A DNA stretch of 46,618 nt, taken from the NCBI GenBank assembly GCA_003551645.1, contig PUND01000009.1, positions 1-46,618 of the forward strand, in the 5' to 3' direction. Under the pieces are notes generated by a model, which ran no database searches, had not been told where the DNA came from, and was given only the letters and a program-made list of their open reading frames with translations. Position numbers and translations under genes: made by a program. Source of the stretch: Phycisphaerae bacterium. Lineage in GTDB: Bacteria; Planctomycetota; Phycisphaerae; SM23-33. Within the stretch, counting starts at the first letter, position 1, and each line of letters opens with the position of its first letter. Positions 26,098 to 35,145 of the stretch are shown one piece after another.

Positions 26098-27096
26098 ATG
26101 AACGGGTTTCCCGCAAAGCGAATGCGCCGGCTCCGCAAAAGCGCCGCGATTCGCGATATGCTCGCCGAAACGCACCTTTCGGTGGACCGACTCGTCGCGC
26201 CGTTGTTCGTGCGGCCCGGCCGGGGCCTCCGTAGTGAGATAAGCTCCATGCCGGGTCAGTTCCAGTTCAGCCCGGACGAGGCGATGGAAACTATCCGCCG
26301 CTGGGCCGACGCCGGACTGCGTGCCGTGCTGCTTTTCGGCATAACCCAGAGCAAGGACGCCGTCGGCTCGGCCGCCTGGGACGACAACGCGGCCGTCCAG
26401 CAGCTTACACGGAATATCAAGCAGGCCCTGCCGGAGATGCTGGTGGTTACGGACACCTGCCTGTGCGAGTACACCGAGCACGGCCATTGCGGCACGGTCG
26501 CTGAACTGCCCGACGGCCGAGTGGATGTTGATAACGACGCCACGCTTGATTCGCTTGCGAAGGCGGCCGTCTCCCAGGCCCGCTCCGGGGCGGACGTCGT
26601 GGCGCCGTCGGCGATGATGGACGGGCAGGTCGCGGCCATCCGAGAGGCGCTTGACGCGGCCGGACTGACAGAGACCCTCATCCTCTCCTACGCCGTCAAG
26701 TTCGCTTCTAGTTTGTACGGGCCTTTTCGCGATGCGGCCGAGTCGGCCCCGGCACACGCCGAGCTTGAGGGGCGGCAGACCTACCAGATGGACCACCGGT
26801 CGTGCTCACAGGCGATCCCCGAGGCCCGGATGGACGCAGACGAGGGAGCGGATATGCTTATGGTCAAGCCGGCGGCCGCCTATCTGGACGTGATAGCCCA
26901 GATCCGCGAACAACTCCGGCTGCCGCTGGCGGCCTACCACGTTAGCGGCGAATACGCCATGCTGAAAGCGGCCGCCGGCGCCGGCTGGCTGAACGAGCGG
27001 GAAGCGGTTCTCGAGATAACTCGCTCCATTCGCCGGGCAGGGGCGGACCTGATAATAACCTACTACGCCGAACAACTCGCTGACTGGCTCGCGTAA
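26098..27096 (+). CDS. hemB: Delta-aminolevulinic acid dehydratase (porphobilinogen synthase)
   Basis: ATG 26098 follows AAGGA. The 332-residue enzyme condenses two 5-aminolevulinate molecules to porphobilinogen in haem synthesis. The zinc-binding cysteines are in DTCLCEYTEHGHCG (Cys121, Cys123, Cys131), marking a zinc-dependent enzyme. The two active-site lysines are in LSYAVKFASSLYGPFRDA and DMLMVKPAAAYLD. YQMDHRS and AYHVSGEYAMLKAAA are other conserved blocks. No other haem gene is adjacent. Identification is secure. Confidence 0.97.
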   Translation: MNGFPAKRMRRLRKSAAIRDMLAETHLSVDRLVAPLFVRPGRGLRSEISSMPGQFQFSPDEAMETIRRWADAGLRAVLLFGITQSKDAVGSAAWDDNAAVQQLTRNIKQALPEMLVVTDTCLCEYTEHGHCGTVAELPDGRVDVDNDATLDSLAKAAVSQARSGADVVAPSAMMDGQVAAIREALDAAGLTETLILSYAVKFASSLYGPFRDAAESAPAHAELEGRQTYQMDHRSCSQAIPEARMDADEGADMLMVKPAAAYLDVIAQIREQLRLPLAAYHVSGEYAMLKAAAGAGWLNEREAVLEITRSIRRAGADLIITYYAEQLADWLA

Positions 27097-27173
27097 ACCA
27101 TGTCTCCGGCATGAAATCCCCGAAAACAAGCGGGCTTCGCCAGCCCCCGCCGGATATCCGGCGTGAGTCGGGC

Positions 27174-27203
27174 TTGGTCCGGCCCCTTTTTTCGGTGTAT
27201 AAT
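27174..27203 (+). promoter_or_regulatory. Candidate promoter for the STN-like gene
   Basis: A perfect TATAAT (27198-27203) lies 18 bases after TTGGTC (27174-27179). Transcription would start about 30 bases before ATG 27240. The -35 element is weak, so the assignment rests on the -10. A 14-base palindrome GCCGGATATCCGGC sits just upstream (27149-27162). Confidence 0.45.
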
Positions 27204-27239
27204 GATTCTGTTAAGGGACCATAACGAACGAGGTGGACC

Positions 27240-28334
27240 ATGAGACGTTTATGGCCGTTCATCCTGGTTGCGATTCTTTGCGCACCTGTTGTCGGGGACG
27301 ACAACGAAACCACCTACACGGCACGTATCCGGGCCGAGTCGGCTATGGAACAGACCATCGAGAGACCCGCGATTTCCGGGCCGCTTGAGGAAGTCATAGC
27401 CGAACTGAGCGAGCTTGCCGGAGTATCGATCGAGCCGGACTGGCAGGCAATAGAGGCAACCGGCGCACAGCGGGACGCCCGCGTTGTCATGCGGTCCTCC
27501 CGGTCCACGGTCGGGCAGTTGCTCGACATTGCCCTGCTCCAGGCGTCGGCCGAGGACAGACCGCTCGCCTGGTATGCGGAGGGCCCGAGCGTGCACGTCA
27601 CCACGCAGATGCGGGCGATATACGGACGCCGCCGGTTCCCCACGGCCGATGCCCGACCGGCACGACGGGATCGTGCGCAGGCGGCGGATGCCCCGCGGGA
27701 GGAATCGATCCGCTTCCGCTTCGAGGAAGCTCATCTCGAGGAAGTGGTGGAGTTTTTCCGCACCATCACCGGCGCGAACTTTCACGTGAACTGGCAGTCG
27801 CTGGAGGCCGTGGGCGTCACCCGCGATACGCCGGTGTCCATGAACCTGTCCGACGTCAGCGTCGGCCGGGCGCTGGATGTGCTCTGCCAGGACCTGAGCG
27901 GACCTGTAGGTATTATGGACAGGGTGCACTGGGTCGTCGAAGGCGGAGTCATTAAAATCGCCACCGGCGAGGCGCTAAACCGCAGGACAATAACGCGCGT
28001 GTTCGACGTGGCGGACCTGCTGATGGTGGCCCCTGACTACGAGGCGCCGGCCGTCACCCTCGGAACCACGGAACGCACCGACAGGACCGAAGATCAGATC
28101 GGACTGTTCGAGAGACGACAGCCGGACACCAATGGTCGCAACGGTCTCGCCGGTGAAGCCGAGTTGATGCAGCAACGACGCGAGGACCTGGTCTCGATGA
28201 TCCGCGAGAGTATCGGCGAGGACATGTGGCAGCCCATCGGCAAGGGCAGCATCCGGCTTATCGGAAACCAACTCGTAATCACCCAGACCCCTCTGGGCTT
28301 CCGAATGCTCCGGGACACCGTCCAGGTGAACTGA
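27240..28334 (+). CDS. Exported protein with two STN-like repeats
   Basis: This 364-residue protein begins with a signal peptide (LWPFILVAILCAPVVGDD). Two related segments follow, about 44-121 and 158-242. Both contain LEEV, then a G...WQ(A/S)(I/L)EA.G..RD pattern, V.M and VG..LD, which points to an internal duplication. The fold suggested is the short N-terminal (STN/secretin-type) domain that occurs in secretins and TonB receptors. No pore domain follows, so it is not a full secretin. It may bind a periplasmic partner. AGGTGG precedes the ATG. Function is unknown. Confidence 0.72.
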   Translation: MRRLWPFILVAILCAPVVGDDNETTYTARIRAESAMEQTIERPAISGPLEEVIAELSELAGVSIEPDWQAIEATGAQRDARVVMRSSRSTVGQLLDIALLQASAEDRPLAWYAEGPSVHVTTQMRAIYGRRRFPTADARPARRDRAQAADAPREESIRFRFEEAHLEEVVEFFRTITGANFHVNWQSLEAVGVTRDTPVSMNLSDVSVGRALDVLCQDLSGPVGIMDRVHWVVEGGVIKIATGEALNRRTITRVFDVADLLMVAPDYEAPAVTLGTTERTDRTEDQIGLFERRQPDTNGRNGLAGEAELMQQRREDLVSMIRESIGEDMWQPIGKGSIRLIGNQLVITQTPLGFRMLRDTVQVN

Positions 28335-28491
28335 CCGCGAAACTGTTGATAAAGATGCTCCTAGTCCGGGTTTTCCGGACAGAAATTATAATGCATATCT
28401 AAGCGAGCATCTATCATTGGGCAACATGTACACAACGGTTGCCTGTTTATATGCAAGGGCTTCGTGGTTAAGCAGAGCGGTCAGTATTACT

Positions 28492-28522
28492 TTGGCATAA
28501 GCGCGTAAGCCGGCAGTATAAT
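28492..28522 (+). promoter_or_regulatory. Candidate promoter in the 28335-28685 gap
   Basis: TTGGCA (28492-28497) and TATAAT (28517-28522) are 19 bases apart. The leader to the next gene would be about 155 bases. Another TATAAT (28387-28392) lacks a matching -35 box. A short hairpin GTCCGG-GTTTT-CCGGAC (28364-28380) lies after the previous gene without a T-run. Nothing else is seen in this gap. Confidence 0.4.
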
Positions 28523-28685
28523 ACGTATCAACTACTCCGGTGGCGTAGCCAAGCAGGGTCATCCGGAATTTCCGGGTGAGAGGTGATTCCGGGAACTGAC
28601 GATCCCTGGCATGGGTATATGCGCGCCCGGCTGAGCCGATGTCCGAGACGTCGGCAAGGCACGGGCATTGCGGTAGGAGATGCCT

Positions 28686-29231
28686 GTGCAGCGTAGAATT
28701 ATCATCCTGGTTGTCGGGGCTAGCGTTTTGTGGCTGGGATGCCTCGCAGGGATCGGGGCTTGGTTTCTTCACAAGGTCATCAGTCCCCCGCCGTTCATTA
28801 CGGACGTCTCTGTCTATCCTAAGGTCTTGGAGCGTTACCGACCGACCGGGATGGTTGACCATTTTCCCGACGCCATTCCCCCTGAGGCCACCGACGTGCG
28901 CATGGCGGAGTTCGCCGGGTATCTGCAAGGCCCCCCACATCTCGAGCTCCGGATGAAGTTGCCCGAGGACGAGTTGGCCGCGATCGAGTCACAAGCCGCT
29001 GCCGCCGCAGCGCACGTCCTTCCGGGCGGAACGCACATGGAGACCGACGAGGGGCTTGTGTCTGGACCTTGGTTCTGGACGTCTGACGATGAGCATAAGC
29101 GGCTCCCTGCGCATTACACCGTCTATGTCCTCCATACCCGCTATACCGACAGCTCATGGTTCTCCCTGAGCGGAGTCGCCGTATCGACGCAGGCGGGCGA
29201 AGTCATCTACTGGTACCAGTGGTATAACTAA
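28686..29231 (+). CDS. Membrane-anchored protein of unknown function
   Basis: GTG 28686 is preferred because TAGGAG (28674-28679) stands 6 bases before it; ATG 28680 abuts the same site with no spacing. The 181-residue product has one N-terminal hydrophobic helix (IIILVVGASVLWLGCLAGIG) and then VDHFPDAIPPEATDVRMAEF followed by AGYLQGPPHLELRMKLP. That HFP..IP pattern resembles an unnamed family of small exported proteins I recall from several phyla. It ends with an aromatic-rich strand, VIYWYQWYN. No partner gene is evident. Confidence 0.6.
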   Translation: MQRRIIILVVGASVLWLGCLAGIGAWFLHKVISPPPFITDVSVYPKVLERYRPTGMVDHFPDAIPPEATDVRMAEFAGYLQGPPHLELRMKLPEDELAAIESQAAAAAAHVLPGGTHMETDEGLVSGPWFWTSDDEHKRLPAHYTVYVLHTRYTDSSWFSLSGVAVSTQAGEVIYWYQWYN

Positions 29232-29523
29232 CCGGCGGTATCCCTTCCTCACAGACCCGCGAAGCAACCCACGCCGTGGGGGCCATGTTAGCGCTGACGT
29301 TATTGCTCAGGTTGCATGGGCATCGCCCACTTGGTCGCCCTGCCCTTCGCACCCCCATCACGGCCCGGCAGCCCATGTTGCCTCAGGTATCGCAGATTCC
29401 TGACCGAGGGTTTGGGCTGGATTCTCCGGCCGTTTGACGTTATCTCATAGCCCCCGCGGAAGCCCTGCGGCCATGTGTGTCCGCTCAGGGGCTTTCGCTT
29501 TCCATCATGCCGGGTGCGTGCAA

Positions 29524-30657
29524 ATGACCGAACCAGACCCGAATAACCCCCATGACAGCCAGCCACGTTCACCATACCTTTCCGGCCGGCGAATATTACC
29601 GCCGGCAGCCGGGGATGCCGAATCGGCCGCGGAGCTTATAGACCAGGCGTTTCTGGCCTACAACGCCTCACGGCTGCGCGAGGGATGCCGGCTGCTGACC
29701 GACAAGATGCTCGCCGACGATGTCACTGTCGGCATGTCGCTGGCCGGGGCGCTTACTCCGGCGGGGCTGGGCGGATCGTGCATTGTGCCGCTTGTCGAGG
29801 CCGGCTTCGTGGACTGGATCGTCTCCACGGGTGCGAACCTGTATCACGACCTGCATTTCGCCATGGACCTGCCGATGTTCGTCGGCAGCCAAAGCGTCAA
29901 CGACACCGAACTGCGAGAGCATGGCGTGGTCAGGATCTATGATGTGCTGTTCGATTCGGAGGTGCTGCTGAAGACCGACCGCGCCCTGCAGGAGCTTTTC
30001 CGAGGCGAGGAATATCAACGTCAGATGGGCACGGCCGAACTGCACCATCTTATCGGCGGGCAGGCCGACGAGTGGGAGCGGCAGGCCGGGCACAAGGGGG
30101 TGTCGGTGCTGGCGGCCGCCTACCGCTGCGGCGTGCCGGTGTATGTAAGCTCTCCGGGCGACTCCGCCATTGGCATGAACGTCGCCGAGGCACATCTCGA
30201 CGGCTGCGGCCCGCACATTGACCCGGCCCGTGACGTGAACGAGACCGCCGCCATAGTTATGCACGTCAAGCGTAACGGCCTAAGCGGCGTGCTGCTGTGC
30301 GGCGGGGGCAGTCCGAAAAACTTCATCCTCCAGACCGAGCCGCAGATACAGGAGGTGCTCGGGCTTGACGAGGAAGGACACGATTACTTCTTGCAGGTTA
30401 CTGACGCCCGGCCGGACACCGGCGGGCTTTCGGGCGCGACACCGCACGAAGCGGTCAGTTGGGGCAAGGTGGACCCCGAGCGTCTGCCCGACGCGGTGGT
30501 ATGCTACGCCGACACCACAATCGTGCTGCCGCTGCTGGTCAACTACGCGATGAACCGCCACCAGCCCAGGCCGCTGAAGCGACTCTACGACCGGCGGGGC
30601 GATATGCTCGGCGAGCTTGTCGGCGAGCTGGAAGCCGCACGGAAAGGCCGCAAATAG
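29524..30657 (+). CDS. Deoxyhypusine synthase homologue (deoxyhypusine/homospermidine synthase family)
   Basis: ATG 29524 gives 377 residues; an in-frame ATG 17 codons upstream is possible, as neither has a strong site. The Rossmann-type core includes [50 protein letters not shown] and [12 protein letters not shown]. The catalytic loop [14 protein letters not shown] keeps the lysine (Lys315) that forms the enzyme-imine intermediate with the aminobutyl group of spermidine. Bacteria lack eIF5A, so homologues in bacteria are thought to make homospermidine or related polyamines. No other polyamine gene is adjacent. The exact product cannot be told from sequence. Confidence 0.88.
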   Translation: MTEPDPNNPHDSQPRSPYLSGRRILPPAAGDAESAAELIDQAFLAYNASRLREGCRLLTDKMLADDVTVGMSLAGALTPAGLGGSCIVPLVEAGFVDWIVSTGANLYHDLHFAMDLPMFVGSQSVNDTELREHGVVRIYDVLFDSEVLLKTDRALQELFRGEEYQRQMGTAELHHLIGGQADEWERQAGHKGVSVLAAAYRCGVPVYVSSPGDSAIGMNVAEAHLDGCGPHIDPARDVNETAAIVMHVKRNGLSGVLLCGGGSPKNFILQTEPQIQEVLGLDEEGHDYFLQVTDARPDTGGLSGATPHEAVSWGKVDPERLPDAVVCYADTTIVLPLLVNYAMNRHQPRPLKRLYDRRGDMLGELVGELEAARKGRK

Positions 30658-31063
30658 TGCGATGAGGATCTGACGGTCGGTCATAACCGGCCCGACGAGG
30701 CCAAAAATAGAACAGCCGGTTTTTCGGCCGCATGGCGCAAAAAACGAGCAGGTGAACAGTAGATCAGTGGAGCCGGAGAAGAAGTCGGAGCATCCAATAG
30801 CGCCAGGACGCGACCAGACGACAGGTCCTGATCACCTGTGGTCTCCCGGCACTGAGCGAGCGAAGCGAGTCGATGGCTGGGCACCTTTTGTCTTGTTAAA
30901 GCTGTTCGGGCTACCCATGGCTCCATGTTCAAGAACCTACGGGCCTGTCAGACGATTCCGAGAGCAGGCGAGTTGCCCGCCCTGGACTACAATTCGGCTA
31001 CCGTCGGGGGTACGAGAGACGCACATGGCTGCCCGGCGGTCTTGATGGATGGGATGTGGGTGC
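30658..31063. other. Gene-free gap
   Basis: About 400 bases with no supported gene. A small hairpin, GCCG-GTTTTT-CGGC, lies near 30713-30726 after the DHS homologue. No convincing promoter or repeat is seen. Base composition shifts toward A/T before the next gene. Confidence 0.4.
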
Positions 31064-31486
31064 ATGAACAAGACCAGCAAAGGTGGTCGAGGTATAAATT
31101 GTATTCTAGGGACTACCGTCGAGCGGTTCGAACACGATGCGCACCGGTGGATGCTCCATCTGAGTGGAGGCATTCGTCTTGCAATCGAATGCCCTTGGCA
31201 AATTATATGCGCAGGCCGAGTTCGGCTTGCGAGCGGAGACCAAGGTCAGGAGTACGGCCTGGATTCGCCAATTGACGGCGCTGAGCAGGCAGGAAGTCTG
31301 CTTGATCAGAAAACCGTGGTACTGGTTCAGATTGATGATGCTTCCGCCGACATAGCGATCACGTTTGACGGAGAGGTGCGCTTGCGGACGTTCAATGATT
31401 CCAGTGGCTTCGAGGGTTGGAATCTCGATGGTCCCAAGGGGCCAATGTTCACGGCGCAGGGTGGAGGGAACCTTGTTGAATGGTGA
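31064..31486 (+). CDS. DUF6188-like protein
   Basis: The product is 140 residues from ATG 31064; an in-frame ATG at 31049 adds five residues. It has a beta-rich pattern with ILGTTVERFEHD, WMLHLSGGIRLAIECPW, a middle segment VLVQIDDASADIAITFDGEV and the ending GFEGWNLDGPKGPMF then GGGNLVEW. This alternation and the E.W.L.GP...GG.L..W ending match DUF6188 proteins as I remember them. These are small cytosolic proteins of unknown role, sometimes acting as immunity-type proteins near toxins. No toxin gene is next to it. The DNA is richer in A/T than its neighbours, suggesting transfer. Confidence 0.55.
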   Translation: MNKTSKGGRGINCILGTTVERFEHDAHRWMLHLSGGIRLAIECPWQIICAGRVRLASGDQGQEYGLDSPIDGAEQAGSLLDQKTVVLVQIDDASADIAITFDGEVRLRTFNDSSGFEGWNLDGPKGPMFTAQGGGNLVEW

Positions 31487-31564
31487 TGGCAATGGCAAGA
31501 TCAGCAAATACGCGGCAGGCGTCGATACGCGGCAGAATGCCGCGATACAGCTTGTCCGGCTGCT

Positions 31565-32398
31565 ATGAATATGCCTGTACGACCCGCTAATCCATTGATT
31601 TCCGAACCGGGCATGTCCGACCCGCACGCGCTGGTGCTCGGCGATGTGTGCTATCTGTTCACCGGCCATGATGTCGGCTTCGGCGTCAACGACTGGGTGA
31701 TGCCGGACTGGCGGATATACCGCTCGGACGACCTGCTGACCTGGACTCATGTTGGGACCATCGACCCGGCCGACAACTACATGGGCGCCGGAAACACCAA
31801 CTGCTGGGCCGGCGATATCGTCGAACGCCATGGCCGGTATTACTGGTACTTCTCCAATCGCAACAAGGAATCCGGCGTCATGGTCGCGTCCGCTCCGGAA
31901 GGGCCTTACACGGACGCTCTGGGCGGCCCGCTGGTGGACTCGTTCGATCCTAGCATCTTCGTCGAGGACGACGGCACGTGCTACATCATCTACGGCCATG
32001 GGGAATACAAGATAGCCCGGCTCAAGGATTCGATGATCGAGCTGGACGAGGAGCCGCGGACCATCTCCATCGACCGCAAGGGCGTTTTCCCAAAGACCGA
32101 CAAGAACTCCCTGCACAAGCACAACGGCATCTACTACCTCAGTTGCTCCGGCTACTACGCAACATCGCGAAACCTCTACGGCCCCTACGCGTATCACGGG
32201 CTGGTCGGACGGGGATGGCAGCTTGATTCCGGCTATGCCCACGGCGACTTCTTCGTCTGGAAAGGTGACTGGTACCACGTTTGGTGCCGATACCGCAACC
32301 GCGATCACGACCGCATCCGGGACTGCTTCATGGCTCCGGTGTATTACGACGAAGACGGTTCCATGTGGGACGACCTGACGGTCCTGCAGAGCCGATAG
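31565..32398 (+). CDS. GH43-like five-bladed beta-propeller glycosidase
   Basis: The 277-residue protein is nearly a single propeller. MSDPHALVLGDVCYLF supplies the expected catalytic base (Asp19), DPSIFVEDDG the pKa-modulating Asp128, and YRSDDLLTWTHVG the usual blade motif. At the place of the general acid glutamate, which precedes an (S)I.K.NGYYYL block in family members, I read TDKNSLHKHNGIYYLSCSG with Asp179. Substrates in GH43 are usually arabinose- or xylose-containing polymers. No signal peptide is seen, so it may act on imported oligosaccharides. The start ATG is used without a clear binding site; an in-frame ATG two codons later is possible. Confidence 0.78.
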   Translation: MNMPVRPANPLISEPGMSDPHALVLGDVCYLFTGHDVGFGVNDWVMPDWRIYRSDDLLTWTHVGTIDPADNYMGAGNTNCWAGDIVERHGRYYWYFSNRNKESGVMVASAPEGPYTDALGGPLVDSFDPSIFVEDDGTCYIIYGHGEYKIARLKDSMIELDEEPRTISIDRKGVFPKTDKNSLHKHNGIYYLSCSGYYATSRNLYGPYAYHGLVGRGWQLDSGYAHGDFFVWKGDWYHVWCRYRNRDHDRIRDCFMAPVYYDEDGSMWDDLTVLQSR

Positions 32399-32520
32399 GT
32401 CGAAGCTTCCGTCGTCCTTATCGGTTGCGTATGATGTGTCCGGAGGCAGTGTCGGCGGCGGCCGGGCGGCGGCCGGCAATCGCCGAAACGTTCCCGGCGG
32501 ACAAGAAACGAGATTCGCAA

Positions 32521-33186
32521 ATGGAACCGATAAACCAGCTTATCCAGCGGAACCGACATTGGGCTCAGAGGGTCAAGCGCGATAATCCGACGCTGTTCGA
32601 GGAGCTTGCCAGGGGCCAGGCGCCGGACTACATCTGGATCGGTTGCGCCGACAGCCGCGACCCGCCCAACGTCATTGCCGACCTCGGGCCGGGCGAGATA
32701 TTCGTCCATCGGAACGTAGCCAACCTGGCGGTCCCGGGAGACCTGAACTGCATGTCGGCCATCTACTTCGCCGTGGTGGTGCTGAAGGTCCCCCATGTGG
32801 TGGTCTGCGGCCACTACCGCTGCGGAGGCGTTGAGGCGGTGGTGGAAGACCAGCCGCTGGGCGTGGTGGACAGATGGCTGCATCCGCTGTCGCAGCTTTA
32901 CGATGCCCACCGCCTGAAGCTGGACCGGATCGAGGACATCCACGAGCGGGAAGACCGGCTGTGCGAACTGAACGTAATACATCAGGTGCGAAACGTATGT
33001 TCCATGCCGGCGGTGCGGGATGCGTGGACCCACGGGCGAAAGCCGGCCGTCCACGGGCTGATGTACCGCCTCGATGATGGGCTGCTTCACGATTTGAACA
33101 TCTCGGTCAACGCAACCGAACAGGTCGAAGACACAATCCGGGCGGCAATCGACAGGGTGCTTGGAGACGACGCGAACGGTTCATAG
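32521..33186 (+). CDS. Beta-class carbonic anhydrase
   Basis: The 221-residue enzyme interconverts CO2 and bicarbonate. Zinc ligands are Cys42, in GCADSRDPPN where Asp44 and Arg46 form the catalytic dyad, and His98 and Cys101 in VVVCGHYRCGG. GEIFVHRNVANLAVPGD and the C-terminal PAVHGLMYRLDDGLL are other family blocks. The usual CSDSRVP is altered to CADSRDP here, which keeps all ligands. It has no signal peptide, so it is cytoplasmic. The upstream ribosome binding site is weak. No carboxysome or transporter genes adjoin it. Confidence 0.93.
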   Translation: MEPINQLIQRNRHWAQRVKRDNPTLFEELARGQAPDYIWIGCADSRDPPNVIADLGPGEIFVHRNVANLAVPGDLNCMSAIYFAVVVLKVPHVVVCGHYRCGGVEAVVEDQPLGVVDRWLHPLSQLYDAHRLKLDRIEDIHEREDRLCELNVIHQVRNVCSMPAVRDAWTHGRKPAVHGLMYRLDDGLLHDLNISVNATEQVEDTIRAAIDRVLGDDANGS

Positions 33187-33299
33187 TGGCCGCGGCTCAG
33201 AGCAGTCCGGCCGAAGAGCGAACATGGCGGCCGTACAGCGAAGCCCCGCGAGGATGCGCCGCCGCTCGGCGCTGTATCGGTGGCCGAAGTCCAGGCGAC

Positions 33300-33328
33300 T
33301 TGGAAGATGACGAGAACGGGCCTATTAT
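33300..33328 (+). promoter_or_regulatory. Candidate sigma70 promoter for the DHOD-like gene
   Basis: TTGGAA (33300-33305) and TATTAT (33323-33328) are separated by 17 bases. Transcription would start near 33335, about 30 bases before ATG 33368, which carries an AAAGGAG site. Confidence 0.5.
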
Positions 33329-33367
33329 GTCGCGCACGAAGCATTTGACCCTGAAAGGAGTTAGAAG

Positions 33368-34375
33368 ATGGATCTTTTTACTGCGTACATGGGGTTGAAG
33401 CTGCGAACCCCGCTGGTGCTCTCGGCATCTCCGCTGAGCCGCGACACCGACACTGTCAAAAGGATGGTCGATGCGGGCGCATCGGCCGTGGTCATGTGGT
33501 CTCTGTTCGAGGAGCAGATAGCCCACGAGGAATCGGAGCTGGAGCACTATCTTGAATACGGTACCGAGCGGTTCGCCGAATCGCTGACATACTTTCCTCA
33601 CGTCAGTCAGTATAAGACCGGCCCGGAGCAGTATCTGGACCACCTCTCGGCCCTGAAGGAGGCGGTTGACGTTCCGGTTATCGGCTCGCTGAACGGCGTC
33701 TCCGCCGGCGGCTGGATCTCCTACGCCCGTCGTATGCAGGATGCCGGGGCGGACGCCCTCGAACTGAATGTGTACTTTCTTCCGACGAGTCCCGACGCCA
33801 CATCAGAGACCGTAGAGGACGCCTACCTCGCTGTGCTGCGGGCGGTTAAGTCGGCCGTGGACATCCCCGTCGCGATGAAGCTATCGCCGTACTTCTCGGC
33901 GACGACCGCGATGGCCCGGAAGCTCGAACAGGCCGGCGCCGATGCGCTGGTGCTGTTCAACCGCTTCTACCAGCCGGATATCGACGTGGACAACCTGGAA
34001 GCCGTCCCCACACTGGAGCTTAGCCGCCCCTATGACAGCCGACTGCCGATGAGGTGGATATCCATACTCCGGCCGCACCTGCAATGCTCGCTTGCCGCCA
34101 CCACCGGCATACACACCGGCGGCGACGCCGCAAAAATGCTGCTTGCCGGCGCGGATGTGACCATGCTGTGCTCGGCGCTGCTTACCGGCGGCGACAAGCG
34201 CCTGGCCGCCGTCAAAGCCGAACTGACCGAAGTGATGGAGCGGGTCGGTTATGAGTCGGTCTCGCAGATGAAGGGCGTGATGAGCCATGCCAAGTCCGCC
34301 GAGCCGGGAGCGTTCGAGCGGGCTAATTACATGAAGGCGCTCAACAGCTTCGGCTGGACACCGACCAGGGAGTAG
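33368..34375 (+). CDS. Dihydroorotate dehydrogenase-like TIM-barrel flavoprotein
   Basis: The 335-residue protein has the FMN-binding barrel of dihydroorotate dehydrogenases: MGLKLRTPLVLSASPLSRD at the start, PVIGSLNGVSAGGW, ADALELNVYF, IPVAMKLSPYFS and late SLAATTGIHTGGDAAKMLLA then GADVTMLCSAL. It belongs to a divergent branch often encoded beside pyruvate:ferredoxin oxidoreductase. The usual cysteine or serine base within a N.S(S)P(N)-type loop is not evident, so true pyrimidine synthesis is uncertain. AAAGGAG stands before ATG 33368. No pyr gene adjoins. Confidence 0.85.
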   Translation: MDLFTAYMGLKLRTPLVLSASPLSRDTDTVKRMVDAGASAVVMWSLFEEQIAHEESELEHYLEYGTERFAESLTYFPHVSQYKTGPEQYLDHLSALKEAVDVPVIGSLNGVSAGGWISYARRMQDAGADALELNVYFLPTSPDATSETVEDAYLAVLRAVKSAVDIPVAMKLSPYFSATTAMARKLEQAGADALVLFNRFYQPDIDVDNLEAVPTLELSRPYDSRLPMRWISILRPHLQCSLAATTGIHTGGDAAKMLLAGADVTMLCSALLTGGDKRLAAVKAELTEVMERVGYESVSQMKGVMSHAKSAEPGAFERANYMKALNSFGWTPTRE

Positions 34376-34482
34376 CCCCGGCAGGCCCCGTCGCCCGCGG
34401 ATGACGCAACGACGTCGGCCAGTCCCGACAACAAGGCCCGCCGCCCCTACCGGCCGCGGCCGGATTCGGTTAAATTTACGTC

Positions 34483-35145
34483 ATGATCATCACGATTGAC
34501 GGACCGGCCGGAGCCGGCAAGAGCACAGCCGCACGGAACCTCGCGCGTGCTCTTGGTCTGGCGTTTCTCGATACCGGCGCAACCTATCGCGCCGTGGCGC
34601 TGAAGGCGCTGCGCGAGGGGCTGGACACATCGGACGATTCGGCCGTCGCGTCGGTCGCCCGGAACGCCGACATCCGCCTTTCGCCGGAGCCGGACGGCAT
34701 CCGTGTGTGGCTCGACGGCGATGATGTCACCGGCGAGATACGCTCCGAGCGGGTCTCGGCCGCTTCGTCGGACCTGGCGCGGTCGGCCGAGGTCAGGGGA
34801 GTTCTGGTCGAGTTGCAGCGCCGTATCGGGCGCGAGCTGGGCGATTTCGTCGCCGAGGGCCGGGACCAGGGATCGGTGGTGTTTCCCGACGCGGATTTGA
34901 AGTTCTACATCACCGCCTCCGCGAAGGTCCGAGCCAGGCGTCGGCAGCAGGAGCTTGTCGCGGCCGGGGAACGGGCCGACTACGAGGAGGTGCTCTCGGC
35001 CATCCGTGCCCGCGATACGGCCGACACCGGCCGGGAGGTCGCCCCGCTTGTCAAGCCCGACGACGCCATCGAGATAGACACCTCGGGCAACACCGTCGAG
35101 CAGACACTACAGCAGCTCCTGCGACACGTGGAGGCCGAACGTTGA
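34483..35145 (+). CDS. cmk: Cytidylate kinase
   Basis: The 220-residue enzyme phosphorylates CMP and dCMP with ATP. The P-loop is GPAGAGKST at 7-15. FLDTGATYRAVAL, the CMP-binding region around VTGEIRSERVSAASSDLA, and EGRDQGSVVFPDADLKFYIT are family blocks; the usual EGRDIG has Gln for Ile. RARRRQQEL and the lid region IRARDTADTGREVAPL complete the fold. It overlaps the next gene by four bases, so the two are translationally coupled. Confidence 0.96.
   Translation: MIITIDGPAGAGKSTAARNLARALGLAFLDTGATYRAVALKALREGLDTSDDSAVASVARNADIRLSPEPDGIRVWLDGDDVTGEIRSERVSAASSDLARSAEVRGVLVELQRRIGRELGDFVAEGRDQGSVVFPDADLKFYITASAKVRARRRQQELVAAGERADYEEVLSAIRARDTADTGREVAPLVKPDDAIEIDTSGNTVEQTLQQLLRHVEAER

Noticed and set aside
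28540-28600. tRNA-like GGCGTAGCCAAGC segment
   Set aside because: No matching acceptor stem, anticodon arm or T-loop sequence can be folded around it.
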